The notes: generated from the letters alone by a model not told the origin. A DNA stretch of 64,000 nucleotides from Bradyrhizobium acaciae (GCF_020889785.1 NZ_JACMYK010000010.1:1-64000), one strand, 5' to 3'; shown: positions 17,232 through 25,972, counted from the first letter of the stretch. Made by a program: numbers and translations.

Positions 17232-17654
17232 TCAACCCGCGAGCGGGACCAGAATGGTTTCCCCGGTTGCGACCAGCGACGCCTCGCCGTGCTCGTTCTC
17301 CGCGAATAATTCGGCGCGCGCAAAAATCTGTCTCCGCCCGACGCGCAGCGTGGTGCCTCTGGCGATGAAGCAGCGGCCCATCGCGGGCTTCAGGCAACTC
17401 ATCGAGAAATGCGATGCGGTGACGGACCCCGCGATCGATGCCGCGGCAAAGCCACAGGCGGTGTCGAGCAGCGCCGCAATCATGCCCGCGTGCAGATGTC
17501 CCGCATATTGGGTGAAATCGTCACGCCACGGCATGCGCAGCTCCACTTCGCCCGCACCGGCGGAGACGATTTCGAAGCCGGCAAGCCGGTTGAAGGCCGC
17601 CGACGCATTGGTTGCAACGAGTCGTTCGAGATTGAAACCCTGGCCGGCACTCAT
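17232..17654 (-). CDS. PaaI family hotdog-fold thioesterase
   Basis: This 140-residue hotdog protein carries the PaaI-type segment YAGHLHAGMIAALLDTACGFAA (HxGxxAxLxDxA pattern) with HFSMSCLKPAMGRCFIARG forming the following strands. The family hydrolyses acyl-CoA thioesters, often aryl- or short-chain, to rescue CoA in degradation pathways. Its ATG overlaps the TGA of the enoyl-CoA hydratase gene (ATGA at 17651-17654), so the two are translationally coupled. It ends the three-gene operon governed by the divergent TetR gene. Confidence 0.87.
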   Translation of the reverse strand: MSAGQGFNLERLVATNASAAFNRLAGFEIVSAGAGEVELRMPWRDDFTQYAGHLHAGMIAALLDTACGFAAASIAGSVTASHFSMSCLKPAMGRCFIARGTTLRVGRRQIFARAELFAENEHGEASLVATGETILVPLAG

Positions 17655-18457
17655 GCAAAGCTCCATTGCGGAGGTCGTCGCTCGAGATTCGCCCTGACGG
17701 CCTCGATGTGATTGGGCGTGCCGAGCAGGCTCTTTTGTTCGGCGGTTTCGGCCGCGAGTCCGGTCGCCGCATCGCAATCGGCGGCAAGATTGATCAGCCG
17801 CTTGGCGGCGCGGATCGCATCTGGGCTGCGGTCGGCGATCGCGCGTGCCGTCTCCAGTGCGGCGGCGCGCGGGTCTTCGACGATCCGGGTGGCGAAGCCG
17901 TAACCGAGCGCCTCGTCGGCGGAGAAGACGCGGGCGGTGTAGGTCAGTTCGCGGACCACGTCTTCCCGCGCCAGATGGCGCATCAGCTGCGTGCCGGTCA
18001 TGTCGGGCACCAATCCCCATTTGGCTTCGATGATGGCAAGGCGCGTGGCAGGCGCGAGATATCTGATGTCGGCACCGAGCATCAGTTGAAAGCCGCCGCC
18101 GAAGGCGATGCCGTGGACGGCGGCAATCACCGGCACCGGCAGCTCGCGCCAGAGCCACACCAGGTGCTGCGCGAGATTGGCAATGCCATGGGTGCGCTGA
18201 CCAAGGTCGGCAAAGGGCAGGATGGATTCGCCTTCGGTCGTTGCGATCAGCCGCTCCATGTCGAGGCCGGCGCAGAAGGCCTGGCCTTCGCCCGACAACA
18301 CCACGGCGCGGACCCTTCGGTCGTCCTTGAGCCGCGCGCCGACGTCGGCGATCGCCGTGAACATCGCCGGATCGAGCGCATTGAGCTTGTCCGGTCGATT
18401 GAGCCTGACGTCCGCCACGCCGTTGGGGATGCTCAAGCTGACACGATCATTCGTCAT
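17651..18457 (-). CDS. Enoyl-CoA hydratase/isomerase (crotonase) family protein
   Basis: This 268-residue crotonase-fold protein has the CoA-binding strands VRAVVLSGEGQAFCAGLDME and IAAVHGIAFGGGFQLMLGADIRY, which form the oxyanion hole. In the second catalytic region GLVPDMTGTQ replaces the usual glutamates, so the exact reaction (hydration, isomerisation or other) is open. It sits between a small membrane-protein gene (11 bases upstream) and an overlapping thioesterase gene. With the TetR regulator this suggests catabolism of an unidentified acyl-CoA. Confidence 0.87.
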   Translation of the reverse strand: MTNDRVSLSIPNGVADVRLNRPDKLNALDPAMFTAIADVGARLKDDRRVRAVVLSGEGQAFCAGLDMERLIATTEGESILPFADLGQRTHGIANLAQHLVWLWRELPVPVIAAVHGIAFGGGFQLMLGADIRYLAPATRLAIIEAKWGLVPDMTGTQLMRHLAREDVVRELTYTARVFSADEALGYGFATRIVEDPRAAALETARAIADRSPDAIRAAKRLINLAADCDAATGLAAETAEQKSLLGTPNHIEAVRANLERRPPQWSFA

Positions 18458-18468
18458 GGCAGTGCTCG

Positions 18469-18819
18469 CTAATAGCCGGCGGCCGCAAGCGCCACGACTG
18501 CGCTCATCGCCATCCAGCCGACATGGCGGAAGCGGGTCGCGATTGCATTCGCGAGCGCAGCGCAGCCGAACACGACCGCGAGCGTCGCCACGATCCAGTG
18601 CCGCGCCGCATCCGAGGCCATCGCCGGCGCGGCAACGAGCAGCACGCCGCCGCCGATCCAGGCGACGGTGCCGGCCTGATAGACCAGACGCAGCAAGAGG
18701 CGCAGCCGCGGCGGCTCGACGGTGGCGCGCGCGAAGATTTTGGTCTCGCCGAGAACGCCATGGATCAGGCTGACCAGGATGGCGATGAGCCCGGCGCCTT
18801 GCAGCAGAAGATCACGCAT
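18469..18819 (-). CDS. Small four-helix membrane protein, unknown function
   Basis: This encodes 116 residues from ATG 18819 with GGAGG at ribosome-binding distance. Four hydrophobic segments are visible (GAGLIAILVSLIHGVLGE, LVYQAGTVAWIGGGVLLVAA, HWIVATLAVVFGCAALANAI, WMAMSAVVALAAAGY). I recognise no named family. Its lead position in the operon with crotonase and thioesterase genes, facing a TetR regulator, suggests co-induction with them. The operator palindrome at 18832-18845 lies just 13 bases ahead of its start codon. Confidence 0.72.
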   Translation of the reverse strand: MRDLLLQGAGLIAILVSLIHGVLGETKIFARATVEPPRLRLLLRLVYQAGTVAWIGGGVLLVAAPAMASDAARHWIVATLAVVFGCAALANAIATRFRHVGWMAMSAVVALAAAGY

Positions 18820-18831
18820 CGCGATGCCTCC

Positions 18832-18845
18832 ATACAGTACTGTAT
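18832..18845. promoter_or_regulatory. Putative TetR operator 1
   Basis: ATACAGTACTGTAT is a perfect 14-base palindrome in the divergent region between the membrane-protein operon and the TetR gene. It shares the pattern ATACA-N4-TGTAT with the palindrome at 18876-18889. Two such sites in a 96-base divergent region are the expected arrangement for an autoregulating TetR repressor. Confidence 0.7.
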
Positions 18846-18875
18846 TGATATGATCCCGACCGCTGGCGCCTGTCA

Positions 18876-18889
18876 ATACACTTGTGTAT
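18876..18889. promoter_or_regulatory. Putative TetR operator 2
   Basis: ATACAC-TT-GTGTAT has perfect 6-base arms and conforms to the same ATACA-N4-TGTAT pattern as operator 1. The centres are 44 bases apart, about four helical turns, so both can lie on one face of the DNA. It ends 26 bases before the TetR start codon. Confidence 0.7.
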
Positions 18890-18915
18890 GGTCGGGGGCG
18901 CGGGACGGGGGAACC

Positions 18916-19452
18916 ATGACGGAACCGCTTTCGGTCAAGGATTGGCTCGATCAGGGCCTCAAGACGCTGGCGCGACGCGGCTTCACCGCGCTCAAGGCCG
19001 AGCCGCTGGCCAAGGCCATGGGCGTCTCGCGCGGCAGTTTCTACTGGCATTTCGCCGACATCGGCGCCTACCGAACCGCGATCCTCACCCATTGGCGTGA
19101 GGTCGCCGCCGAGCAGGTAATCGCCGAGCTGGAGACCATTCCGGAAGGCGGCGACGCGCTGGCGCTGCTGCTGCGCCGGACTTTCTCGGCGCGGCTGGCG
19201 CTGGAACGCGCGGTCCGCAGCTGGGCCACCGCCGATGCAGCGGCGCGCGCGGCCGTGCTCGAGGTCGACCAGCGCCGGATCGGCTACATCGAAACCCTGC
19301 TGCGGCAGGCCGGATTCCCGGACGACGTGGCGCGCGGCCGGGCGCAGATCTTCTATTGGGCGTTCATCGGCTACGCGCTGTCCGAGCAGACGCTGCCGAA
19401 GGCGCGGCAGCAGGCCGCAATCGATGAGCTGTTGCGCATCGCCAAGCGCTGA
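18916..19452 (+). CDS. TetR family transcriptional regulator
   Basis: This 178-residue protein has an N-terminal helix-turn-helix ([20 protein letters not shown], then [16 protein letters not shown]) with the family's characteristic FYWHF recognition helix. The ligand-binding C-terminal domain is helical. It faces the membrane-protein, crotonase and thioesterase operon, and the two matching palindromes between them support local repression released by a small ligand, perhaps an acyl-CoA or its precursor. That ligand is inference. Trm112 starts 46 bases downstream but is probably expressed independently. Confidence 0.9.
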   Translation: MTEPLSVKDWLDQGLKTLARRGFTALKAEPLAKAMGVSRGSFYWHFADIGAYRTAILTHWREVAAEQVIAELETIPEGGDALALLLRRTFSARLALERAVRSWATADAAARAAVLEVDQRRIGYIETLLRQAGFPDDVARGRAQIFYWAFIGYALSEQTLPKARQQAAIDELLRIAKR

Positions 19453-19498
19453 CAGCTCACGCCGGGATGTGCTACAGGACAGCGAGCCGGAGATCACA

Positions 19499-19696
19499 AT
19501 GAATTCCACGACGGATCATCTCGAAAGCACCGCCGACCCGAAGTTACTCGAAATCCTGGTGTGCCCGATCACCAAGGGGCCGCTGGAATTCGACGCCGCG
19601 CGGCAGGAGCTGATCTCGCGCTCCGCAAGGCTCGCTTATCCGATACGGGACGGCATCCCGATCATGCTGCCCGAAGAGGCCCGCAAGATCGACTAG
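19499..19696 (+). CDS. Trm112 family protein
   Basis: This 65-residue protein contains [17 protein letters not shown] and [17 protein letters not shown], the Trm112/YcaR signature. Only one of the zinc-type cysteines is present (VCPITK), as in most bacterial homologues. In eukaryotes and some bacteria Trm112 proteins activate methyltransferases. The bacterial role is uncertain. A CGGAG site precedes the ATG. Its TAG stop touches the first base of a family A repeat. Confidence 0.88.
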   Translation: MNSTTDHLESTADPKLLEILVCPITKGPLEFDAARQELISRSARLAYPIRDGIPIMLPEEARKID

Positions 19697-19744
19697 AGCA
19701 TGATCCGGAAAAGTGTGAAGCGGTTTTCCGAAACGATCATGCTC
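19696..19744. repeat. Family A palindromic repeat, copy 3
   Basis: GAGCATGATCCGGAAAAGTG at the left pairs with CGGTTTTCC...GATCATGCTC at the right, giving a 49-base hairpin. It begins at the stop codon of Trm112 and ends 15 bases before the next start, so it fills the whole intergenic gap. Confidence 0.85.
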
Positions 19745-19759
19745 CAATAAGAGGACTCC

Positions 19760-20674
19760 ATGCGCGCCCTCGTCACATGGCTGCTGCTGTTCGTCTCGCT
19801 GGCGAGTGCGGCAGCCGACGAGAGCAGACTGCGCATCGGCGCCATCGACGCGGTGCTGACGGTCCCGCCCGACATCGCAAGGCCGCCGGTGGCGCTGCTG
19901 ATCGCCGGCTCCGGCTCGACCGATCATGACGGCAACGGGCCGCAGCTCAAGCCGGCGACGCTCAGGAAACTTTCCGAGCAGCTGGCCGCACGCGGCATCG
20001 CGACGTTGCGTTACGACAAGCGTGGCGCGGGCGAATGGAAGAAGGAGTTCGGCCGTCCCGAGGACTTTCGCTTCAAGGACTTCGTCGGCGACGCCGCGGC
20101 GTTGATCGGCTATCTGCGCGGCAGCGGCAGGTTTTCTCATGTCGCGGTGGTCGGCCACAGCGAAGGCGGCCTGGTCGCGATCCTCGCCGCGCAGCGCGTG
20201 CCGGTCGACCGGCTGGTGCTGCTCGCAACAGCGGCGCGCAAGCAGGGCGACCTGTTGAAGGCGCAGCTTGCAAAGCAGCTGCCGCCGGACAAATTCGCGC
20301 CGATCGGCAAAGCCATCGACGACATCATGGCCGGACAGATCGTCGATCCGCCGCCGGCCGGGCTTGCGATCGCGCCTGCGCTCCAGCCCGCCATCACATC
20401 CGCTTTCACCGAGGATCCGATCGAGCCGATGCGCAAGATCACCGGGCCGACCCTGATCATCGCAGGCGGCCGCGATCATCAACTGGCGCGGCTCGACTTC
20501 CTCGCGCTCACCACCGCCGACATCGCCGCCAAATCCTTGTGGCTGCCGGACATGAATCACGTGCTGGTCGACGTCACCGACGCGGCGGACGACGTGGCGA
20601 GCTACGATGAGCCGGAGCGGCCGCTCGACCCAGACCTGATCGATGCCGTCGCGGCTTTCATTGCACCGAAGTGA
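19760..20674 (+). CDS. Exported alpha/beta hydrolase
   Basis: This 304-residue protein has a signal peptide (WLLLFVSLASAAA, cleavage near residue 19). The hydrolase core shows the oxyanion strand VALLIAGSGSTDHDGNG, the nucleophile elbow GHSEGG with Ser134, the acid in IIAGGRDHQL and the catalytic histidine in DMNHVLVD. The triad is complete. This type of periplasmic serine hydrolase (BAAT/peptidase S9-like) is common in Bradyrhizobium, and the substrate is unknown. It is convergent with the UbiH-like gene, 23 bases apart. Confidence 0.88.
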   Translation: MRALVTWLLLFVSLASAAADESRLRIGAIDAVLTVPPDIARPPVALLIAGSGSTDHDGNGPQLKPATLRKLSEQLAARGIATLRYDKRGAGEWKKEFGRPEDFRFKDFVGDAAALIGYLRGSGRFSHVAVVGHSEGGLVAILAAQRVPVDRLVLLATAARKQGDLLKAQLAKQLPPDKFAPIGKAIDDIMAGQIVDPPPAGLAIAPALQPAITSAFTEDPIEPMRKITGPTLIIAGGRDHQLARLDFLALTTADIAAKSLWLPDMNHVLVDVTDAADDVASYDEPERPLDPDLIDAVAAFIAPK

Positions 20675-20697
20675 GGGGTTACGGCACCACGCGGGTC

Positions 20698-21918
20698 TTA
20701 CAGCGCCTCGCCCTTCAACAGCCGCGGCACTTCGCCTGACAGTCCGGCGGCCTGGCGGATGAACATGCTCTTCAGCGGCGGCGCGCGATCGACGAGGCCC
20801 AGGCCGATGTCACGCACGGTGCGCAGCAGCGTCGATTCGTTGGAGAACAGGAAGTTCAGCGAGTTGGTGGCAACGCCCATCGCCATGGTGTCGAAGCGCC
20901 GCCAGCGCTGATAGCGCTCGAGCACGTCGGCCTGCCCGAGATCCATGCCGAGCCGGGCCGCATCGACCACGACCTCGGCCAATGCCGCGACATCCTTCAG
21001 GCCCATGTTGAGTCCCTGCCCCGCGATCGGATGGATCACATGCGCGGCGTCGCCGATCAGCGCCAGCCGTTCGGCGATGAAGGAACGCGCAACGAAATAG
21101 CCGAGCGGAAACGCGCGCGGCTTGTCGAGCGCCTTGATCTCGCCGAGATGCAAACCAAAGCGCTGCTCCAGCTCGGCGTGGAATTCCGCCTCGCTCAGCG
21201 CCGTGATGCGCGCGGCGTCCTTGCGCGTCTCGGTCCACACCAGCGAGGAGCGGTTGCCGGTCAGCGGCAGGATCGCGAACGGACCTGCGGGCAGGAAATG
21301 TTCCTCGGCGCGGCCCTGATGCTCGCGCTCATGCCCGACCGTGACAACGATGCCGGATTGATCGTAGTCCCAGCCATGGGTCGCAATCCCGGCGCGCTCG
21401 CGCAGCTTCGAGCGTGCGCCGTCGGCGGCGACCAAGAGACTCGCATCGATATCGGTGCCGTCAGCCAAGGTGACGGCGACGTCATCGGGGCGCGAGGCGA
21501 AGCTCGACACCGCAGTGGCGCGCAGCTCGACGCCCTCGGCTTCGGCGCGCGCGGCCAGCGCATCGATCAGATAGCGGTTCTCCACCATATGGGCGAACGG
21601 CTCGCCGGGTTCGACATTGCCGGCGAAGGTCAGGAACACCGGACGCGTGGCGTCTTCCAGCTTGGAGTCGGTCACGACCATGTCTGATATCGCCTGCGCG
21701 CTCGGCGCCACCTGCCCCCAGACGCCGAGGGTCTCGAACAGCCGCCGGCAGGCCGCCACGATGGCGGTGGCGCGGGGATCGCGGCTCGGGCGCTGGCTCA
21801 GCGCCGGATCGGCCACGACGACAGGGATGTCCGGCCCAAGCCCCTGGCGCAATGCGACGGCCAGCGCCAGACCCGCAAACGCGCCCCCGCATATCACGAT
21901 ACTTCGTTGTGCCGGCAT
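20698..21918 (-). CDS. UbiH/UbiF-family FAD-dependent ubiquinone biosynthesis hydroxylase
   Basis: This 406-residue flavin monooxygenase shows the second FAD motif LLVAADGARSKLRE and the third, LIGDAAHVIHPIAGQGLNMGLKD, both standard for ring hydroxylases of the ubiquinone pathway. The first dinucleotide motif is ICGGAFAGLALA, where GxGxxG would be expected; this variant also occurs in related alphaproteobacterial proteins. Alphaproteobacteria use one or two broad-specificity UbiH/UbiL enzymes, and which ring position this copy hydroxylates cannot be read from sequence. The upstream region to 22016 is divergent with tesB. Confidence 0.87.
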   Translation of the reverse strand: MPAQRSIVICGGAFAGLALAVALRQGLGPDIPVVVADPALSQRPSRDPRATAIVAACRRLFETLGVWGQVAPSAQAISDMVVTDSKLEDATRPVFLTFAGNVEPGEPFAHMVENRYLIDALAARAEAEGVELRATAVSSFASRPDDVAVTLADGTDIDASLLVAADGARSKLRERAGIATHGWDYDQSGIVVTVGHEREHQGRAEEHFLPAGPFAILPLTGNRSSLVWTETRKDAARITALSEAEFHAELEQRFGLHLGEIKALDKPRAFPLGYFVARSFIAERLALIGDAAHVIHPIAGQGLNMGLKDVAALAEVVVDAARLGMDLGQADVLERYQRWRRFDTMAMGVATNSLNFLFSNESTLLRTVRDIGLGLVDRAPPLKSMFIRQAAGLSGEVPRLLKGEAL

Positions 21919-22016
21919 GCCTTTTCCTTACGCGCCTGACGCCATGAGACTGTGCTTGCTACCTGATAATAGCTGGGCGAAACAGGGGCAGAAACAAGAG
22001 CGGCCAGCCCCATTCG

Positions 22017-22053
22017 TCATTCCGGGGCGCGCGCAGCGCGAGCCCCGGAATGA
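22017..22053. repeat. Palindromic repeat family F
   Basis: TCATTCCGGGGC pairs with GCCCCGGAATGA across a 13-base centre (GCGCGCGCAGCGC), giving a strong hairpin 20 bases ahead of the tesB start codon. It would lie in the tesB leader RNA if transcription starts upstream. Confidence 0.75.
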
Positions 22054-22072
22054 TGAAAGAGAGCACTTTGCG

Positions 22073-22933
22073 ATGTCCAAGAGCCTGATCGACCTGCTGT
22101 CCATCCTCGACCTCGAGCAGCTCGAGGTGAATCTATTCCGCGGCAACAGCCCGAAGACGAGCTGGCAGCGCGTGTTCGGCGGCCAGGTGATCGGTCAGGC
22201 GATGGTCGCGGCCTGCCGCACCGTCGACGGCCGCCTGCCGCACTCGATCCATTGCTATTTCATCCTGCCCGGCGATCCGCAGATCCCGATCATCTACCAG
22301 GTCGAGCGGCTGCGCGACGGCAAGAGCTATTCGACCCGCCGGGTCACCGCGATCCAGCACGGCAATGCGATCTTCTCCATCATGGTCTCGTTCCACGCCG
22401 ATGAAGAGAGCAACTTCAATCACCAGGAGAAGATGCCCGACGTGCCGCCGCCGGAGAAGCTGACCGCGGAGGAAGTGTCGAAGCAGCCGATGTTCAAGGA
22501 GATGCCGGAGTTCATCCGCCGCTACTACGAGAGCGACCGGCCGATCGAGCTGCGTCCGGTCGAGCTCGGCCGCTATTTCGGCCAGAAGATCGACGACGGC
22601 CGCATCCATGTCTGGATCCGCACCGCGGCGAAATTGCCCGACGATCCGGCGCTGCATCTGTGCGCGCTGGCCTATGCGTCGGATTTCTCGCTGCTCGATG
22701 CCGTGATGGCGCGCTACGGCCGCACCCTGTTCGACAAGCGCATGATGCCGGCGAGCCTCGATCACGCGATGTGGTTTCACCGCCCGTTCCGCGCCGACGA
22801 GTGGCTGCTCTACGCGCAGGATTCGCCGAGCGCGCAGTCAGGCCGTGGCCTGACCCGCGGCCTGATCTTCAAGCCCGACGGCACGCTGGTGGCGTCCGTC
22901 GCGCAAGAAGGCTCGGTGCGCCAGCGCAAATAG
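22073..22933 (+). CDS. tesB: Acyl-CoA thioesterase II
   Basis: This 286-residue double-hotdog protein matches TesB length. It shows VFGGQVIGQAMVAACRTVDG in the first hotdog, HCYFILPGDP, and in the second AYASDFSLLDAVMAR and SLDHAMWFHRPFRADEWLLY, followed by RGLTRGLIF. The catalytic Asp of the LDHAMWFH region, plus Thr and Gln, are present. It hydrolyses medium- and long-chain acyl-CoAs. ATG 22073 is preferred over upstream frame starts, which are translated from divergent DNA and a repeat. It is convergent with the GYF_2 gene, whose stop is 2 bases away. Confidence 0.92.
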   Translation: MSKSLIDLLSILDLEQLEVNLFRGNSPKTSWQRVFGGQVIGQAMVAACRTVDGRLPHSIHCYFILPGDPQIPIIYQVERLRDGKSYSTRRVTAIQHGNAIFSIMVSFHADEESNFNHQEKMPDVPPPEKLTAEEVSKQPMFKEMPEFIRRYYESDRPIELRPVELGRYFGQKIDDGRIHVWIRTAAKLPDDPALHLCALAYASDFSLLDAVMARYGRTLFDKRMMPASLDHAMWFHRPFRADEWLLYAQDSPSAQSGRGLTRGLIFKPDGTLVASVAQEGSVRQRK

Positions 22934-22935
22934 GC

Positions 22936-23826
22936 TCAGCTATTCGCGTACGCGCCGCGCTCGGTCAGCGCGAATTGCGAGACGATCCAGTTGCCGTACC
23001 AGCGCAGCACCCACGGGATCGGGATCAGGAAGGCGCAGCCGACCGAGAACACGATGGTTCGCCACAGCACCTCGAGCCCGGATGCGTTGAAGGTGACCTC
23101 GCGGCGCGTGCCTTCGACGTTGCGGCAGATCCAGCGCATCCACGCGGTCAGCACCCAGGCCCAGCCGATGATGGTGATCGCCGAAATCACCATCGCCAGG
23201 TACCAGCCGATATAGGCGAGCGGGCTGCCCTTGAACTCGATCGGCAGATCCTGGCCGCTCGAGCTGAGATGGCTGAAGATCCAGCGCACGATCATCCAGC
23301 TCAGGAAGCCTTGCAACACCAGCGAGAGCAGGGTCACGATGTTGCTGTTGGCCGCGCCGGCATAGGTCAGCAGACCGAGCACGATGAAGACGTACCAGAT
23401 GTCGAGCGGCTGCCCGGTGAAGGCGAGATGCGGTCGGCCCGGCACGCGGATATAGGGAATCGCAAAGCGATACAGGGCGGTCGCGGTCCACGGCGCGGGG
23501 ATGACGAAGATCTCGCCGATGAACATCAGCAGGCTGCGTCCGAACAGGCCCCAGATCGGGAAGTCGGCCGACAGTGCGCCCCCGCTGTAGCTTCCGGATG
23601 CCGCCACCGGCGGCGGTCCGCCGGCCTGCGGGAACGCCGGCGGCGCGCCCGCGCTCGGTACCAGGCCGGGAATCTCCCCGGCCTTCTGCCAGCCGGCCAT
23701 GCCCTCGGTCCACACCAGGGTATCGGCCCCCACCATGCCTCGGGTGATCAGGTCGCGGAGCTGGGCTTCAGGCAGGGGGCCCTTTTGCTGCCCTTCGGAT
23801 GCATAAAACCAGTTTCGGTTCGACAT
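22936..23826 (-). CDS. GYF_2 (DUF4339) plus DUF898-like membrane protein
   Basis: This encodes 296 residues from ATG 23826, preceded by GAGGA. Residues 1-55 form a GYF_2 domain (WFYASEGQQKGPLPEAQLRD, then VWTEGMAGWQKAGE), a cytoplasmic peptide-binding module. A Pro/Ala/Gly-rich linker and about six membrane helices follow (LLMFIGEIFVIPAPWT, WYVFIVLGLLTYAGAAN, WYLAMVISAITIIGWAW, TIVFSVGCAFLIPIPWVLRW). The pattern DVWY...GQPLDIWYVFIVLG is like DUF898 (YjgN) proteins. The function is unknown. Confidence 0.75.
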   Translation of the reverse strand: MSNRNWFYASEGQQKGPLPEAQLRDLITRGMVGADTLVWTEGMAGWQKAGEIPGLVPSAGAPPAFPQAGGPPPVAASGSYSGGALSADFPIWGLFGRSLLMFIGEIFVIPAPWTATALYRFAIPYIRVPGRPHLAFTGQPLDIWYVFIVLGLLTYAGAANSNIVTLLSLVLQGFLSWMIVRWIFSHLSSSGQDLPIEFKGSPLAYIGWYLAMVISAITIIGWAWVLTAWMRWICRNVEGTRREVTFNASGLEVLWRTIVFSVGCAFLIPIPWVLRWYGNWIVSQFALTERGAYANS

Positions 23827-24105
23827 TTCTTGGTTTCCTCGGGGCGCGGGTGCACGCGCTGTGGCGAGAACGAGCCAGCAGGGCGCTGGCCGGGGCGGGA
23901 AAGCCATATTCTGGCGGAGGGTTGTCGTCTCGTACAGTGACGGAGTTCACGCGCTGCGTACGTTTTCCCCTTCAACCTGCAAGTTTTTTGTGCCATTTGC
24001 CCAGAAAGCTGCCAGATTTGGCGGGCGCGAAATGCCGGGGACGGCAAATTGCCGCGCCGGGGGCAGGCGCACTCGGAAAACCTCAACGGAATGAAGGCCT
24101 GAACC

Positions 24106-24444
24106 ATGAAACTCGTCGTCGCGATCATCAAACCGTTCAAGCTCGATGAGGTGCGCCAGGCCCTGACCGCGATCGGCGTCCACGGCATGACGGTGACCGA
24201 GGTGAAGGGCTATGGCCGCCAGAAGGGCCATACCGAGATTTATCGCGGCGCCGAATATGTCGTGAACTTCCTGCCCAAGCTCAGGATCGAGATCGCCGTC
24301 GATTCCAGCCTCGCCGAGCAGGCGGTCAGCGTCATCACCCAGCACGCCCGCACCGGCCAGATCGGCGACGGCAAGATCTTCGTGACGCCGATCGACCACG
24401 CCCGGCGCATCCGCACCGGCGAGACCGACAACGACGCGCTCTGA
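24106..24444 (+). CDS. glnK: Nitrogen regulatory protein P-II, copy 1
   Basis: This 112-residue PII trimer subunit has Tyr51 in the T-loop (YRGAEYVV), the uridylylation site used by Gln[12 protein letters not shown] and RIRTGE, the ATP and 2-oxoglutarate binding loops, are intact. It senses 2-oxoglutarate and energy and blocks the AmtB channel when nitrogen is plentiful. amtB follows 85 bases later. The first half is almost identical to the copy at 27616. I looked for a sigma-54 promoter with correct GG-N10-GC spacing in the 279 bases upstream and found none. Confidence 0.95.
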   Translation: MKLVVAIIKPFKLDEVRQALTAIGVHGMTVTEVKGYGRQKGHTEIYRGAEYVVNFLPKLRIEIAVDSSLAEQAVSVITQHARTGQIGDGKIFVTPIDHARRIRTGETDNDAL

Positions 24445-24535
24445 GATCTATCGAGGTCGCACCGGCAACGACGCCGGCGCACGTCAAATCCACTCCAAAT
24501 CCACGCCAAGAAACCACGACCGCCGGGGAATGATG

Positions 24536-25855
24536 ATGGGGGCACGAGCTCTTCGTGCAGCGATATTAGCTGCGCCGATCACTGCTGCAATCCTGCTCGC
24601 GTGGGCCACGCCGGCCTTCGCGCAGGATTCGGCGGCCAATCCCGGCATCAATCCGGCCGACACCGCCTGGATGATCGTCGCCACCGCGCTGGTGCTGATG
24701 ATGACGATCCCGGGGCTCGCGCTGTTCTACTCGGGCATGGTGCGCAAGAAGAACGTGCTGGCGACGATGGCGCAGAGCCTCACCGCCGTTGCGATCATTT
24801 CGATTCTCTGGGTCATCTTCGGCTATTCGCTGACCTTCGTCGGCAACGGTCCCTGGCTCGGCTCGCTCGACAGCTGGTTCCTGGCCGGGATCACGATGGA
24901 CAGCGTCAATCCGGCGGCAAAGACCATCCCCGAAGCGCTGTTCATGCTGTACCAGATGACGTTTGCGATCATCACGGTGGCGCTGGTCGCAGGCTCGGTC
25001 GCCGACCGCATGCGGTTCTCCGCCTATGTGCTGTTCTCGATCGGCTGGTTCATCTTCGCCTATGTGCCGCTGGCGCATTGGGTGTGGGGCGGCGGCTTCC
25101 TCGCCTCGATGGGCGTGATGGATTTCGCCGGCGGCCTCGTCGTGCATCTCTCCGCCGGCATCAGCGGCCTCGTCGCGGCCAAGGTGATGGGCAACCGGCA
25201 CGGCTACGGCCATGACAATCTTTCGCCGTTCGATCTGTCGCTCGCCGTGGTCGGCACCGGCCTGCTCTGGGTCGGCTGGTTCGGCTTCAACGGCGGCTCG
25301 GCGCTGGCGGCCAATTCACGCGCGGTGATGGCGATCACCGCCACCCATCTTGCGGCCTGCGCCGGCGCGCTGACCTGGGGCGCGATCGAATGGGCGACGC
25401 GGCGCAAGCCGTCGGTGCTCGGCATGATCTCGGGTGCGGTCGCAGGGCTCGGCACCATCACCCCGGCATCGGGCTTCGTCGCGCCATGGCACGGCATCGT
25501 CATCGGCATCATCGCCGGCCTGGTGTGCTTCTGGGCCTGCACCTGGCTGAAGCATCGCTTCAAGTATGACGACTCGCTCGACGTGTTCGGCGTGCACGGC
25601 ATCGGCGGCCTGACCGGCACGCTGCTCGCAGGCGTGTTCGCCACCGCCGCGATCGGCGGCACCTCCGGCCTGCTCGAAGGCAATCCGCAGCAGCTCCTGA
25701 TCCAGCTCTACGGCGTCGTGGTGACGCTGGTCTGGTGCGGCGGCGTCACCTTCGTGCTGCTCAAGCTGGTCTCTGCCTTCGTGCCCTTGCGGGTCTCGAT
25801 GCAGCAGGAACTGGAAGGCCTCGACATCTCGCAGCACGGCGAGGCATTGCAGTAG
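24536..25855 (+). CDS. amtB: Ammonium transporter, copy 1
   Basis: This encodes 439 residues from the third of three consecutive in-frame ATG codons (24530, 24533, 24536). I prefer 24536 because GGGGA at 24525-24529 is too close to the first. A signal peptide ends at AFAQD. Eleven membrane helices follow, with MIVATALVLMMTIPGLALFY, VVHLSAGISGLVAA (first pore histidine) and DDSLDVFGVHGIGGLTGTLL (second pore histidine). The C-terminal tail SMQQELEGLDISQHGEALQ is the GlnK contact. It forms a trimer that passes ammonium or ammonia inward. Confidence 0.95.
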   Translation: MGARALRAAILAAPITAAILLAWATPAFAQDSAANPGINPADTAWMIVATALVLMMTIPGLALFYSGMVRKKNVLATMAQSLTAVAIISILWVIFGYSLTFVGNGPWLGSLDSWFLAGITMDSVNPAAKTIPEALFMLYQMTFAIITVALVAGSVADRMRFSAYVLFSIGWFIFAYVPLAHWVWGGGFLASMGVMDFAGGLVVHLSAGISGLVAAKVMGNRHGYGHDNLSPFDLSLAVVGTGLLWVGWFGFNGGSALAANSRAVMAITATHLAACAGALTWGAIEWATRRKPSVLGMISGAVAGLGTITPASGFVAPWHGIVIGIIAGLVCFWACTWLKHRFKYDDSLDVFGVHGIGGLTGTLLAGVFATAAIGGTSGLLEGNPQQLLIQLYGVVVTLVWCGGVTFVLLKLVSAFVPLRVSMQQELEGLDISQHGEALQ

Positions 25856-25948
25856 CAGCGAGGGCGAATTCGTAAAACAACCCCATGCAAAGGACCCGCG
25901 CACCGCGACGTCACGCAGTACGGCGCCCGGACAGTTGGTGCTTGCACG

Positions 25949-25972
25949 ATACATAAGCATGTGCTTATGTAT
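25949..25972. promoter_or_regulatory. Putative ArsR-type operator
   Basis: ATACATAAGCA and TGCTTATGTAT are perfect 11-base complementary arms around a central TG, ending 4 bases before the start codon of the ArsR gene. A TAAGCA-centred palindrome is the known operator style for ArsR/SdpR-type regulators. Binding here would overlap the ribosome site or promoter and give autorepression. Confidence 0.75.

Noticed and set aside
23827..24105. Sigma-54 promoter ahead of the first glnK
   Set aside because: TTGGC-like and GGCAAATTGC strings are present but none has the required 10 bases between GG and GC on the plus strand.
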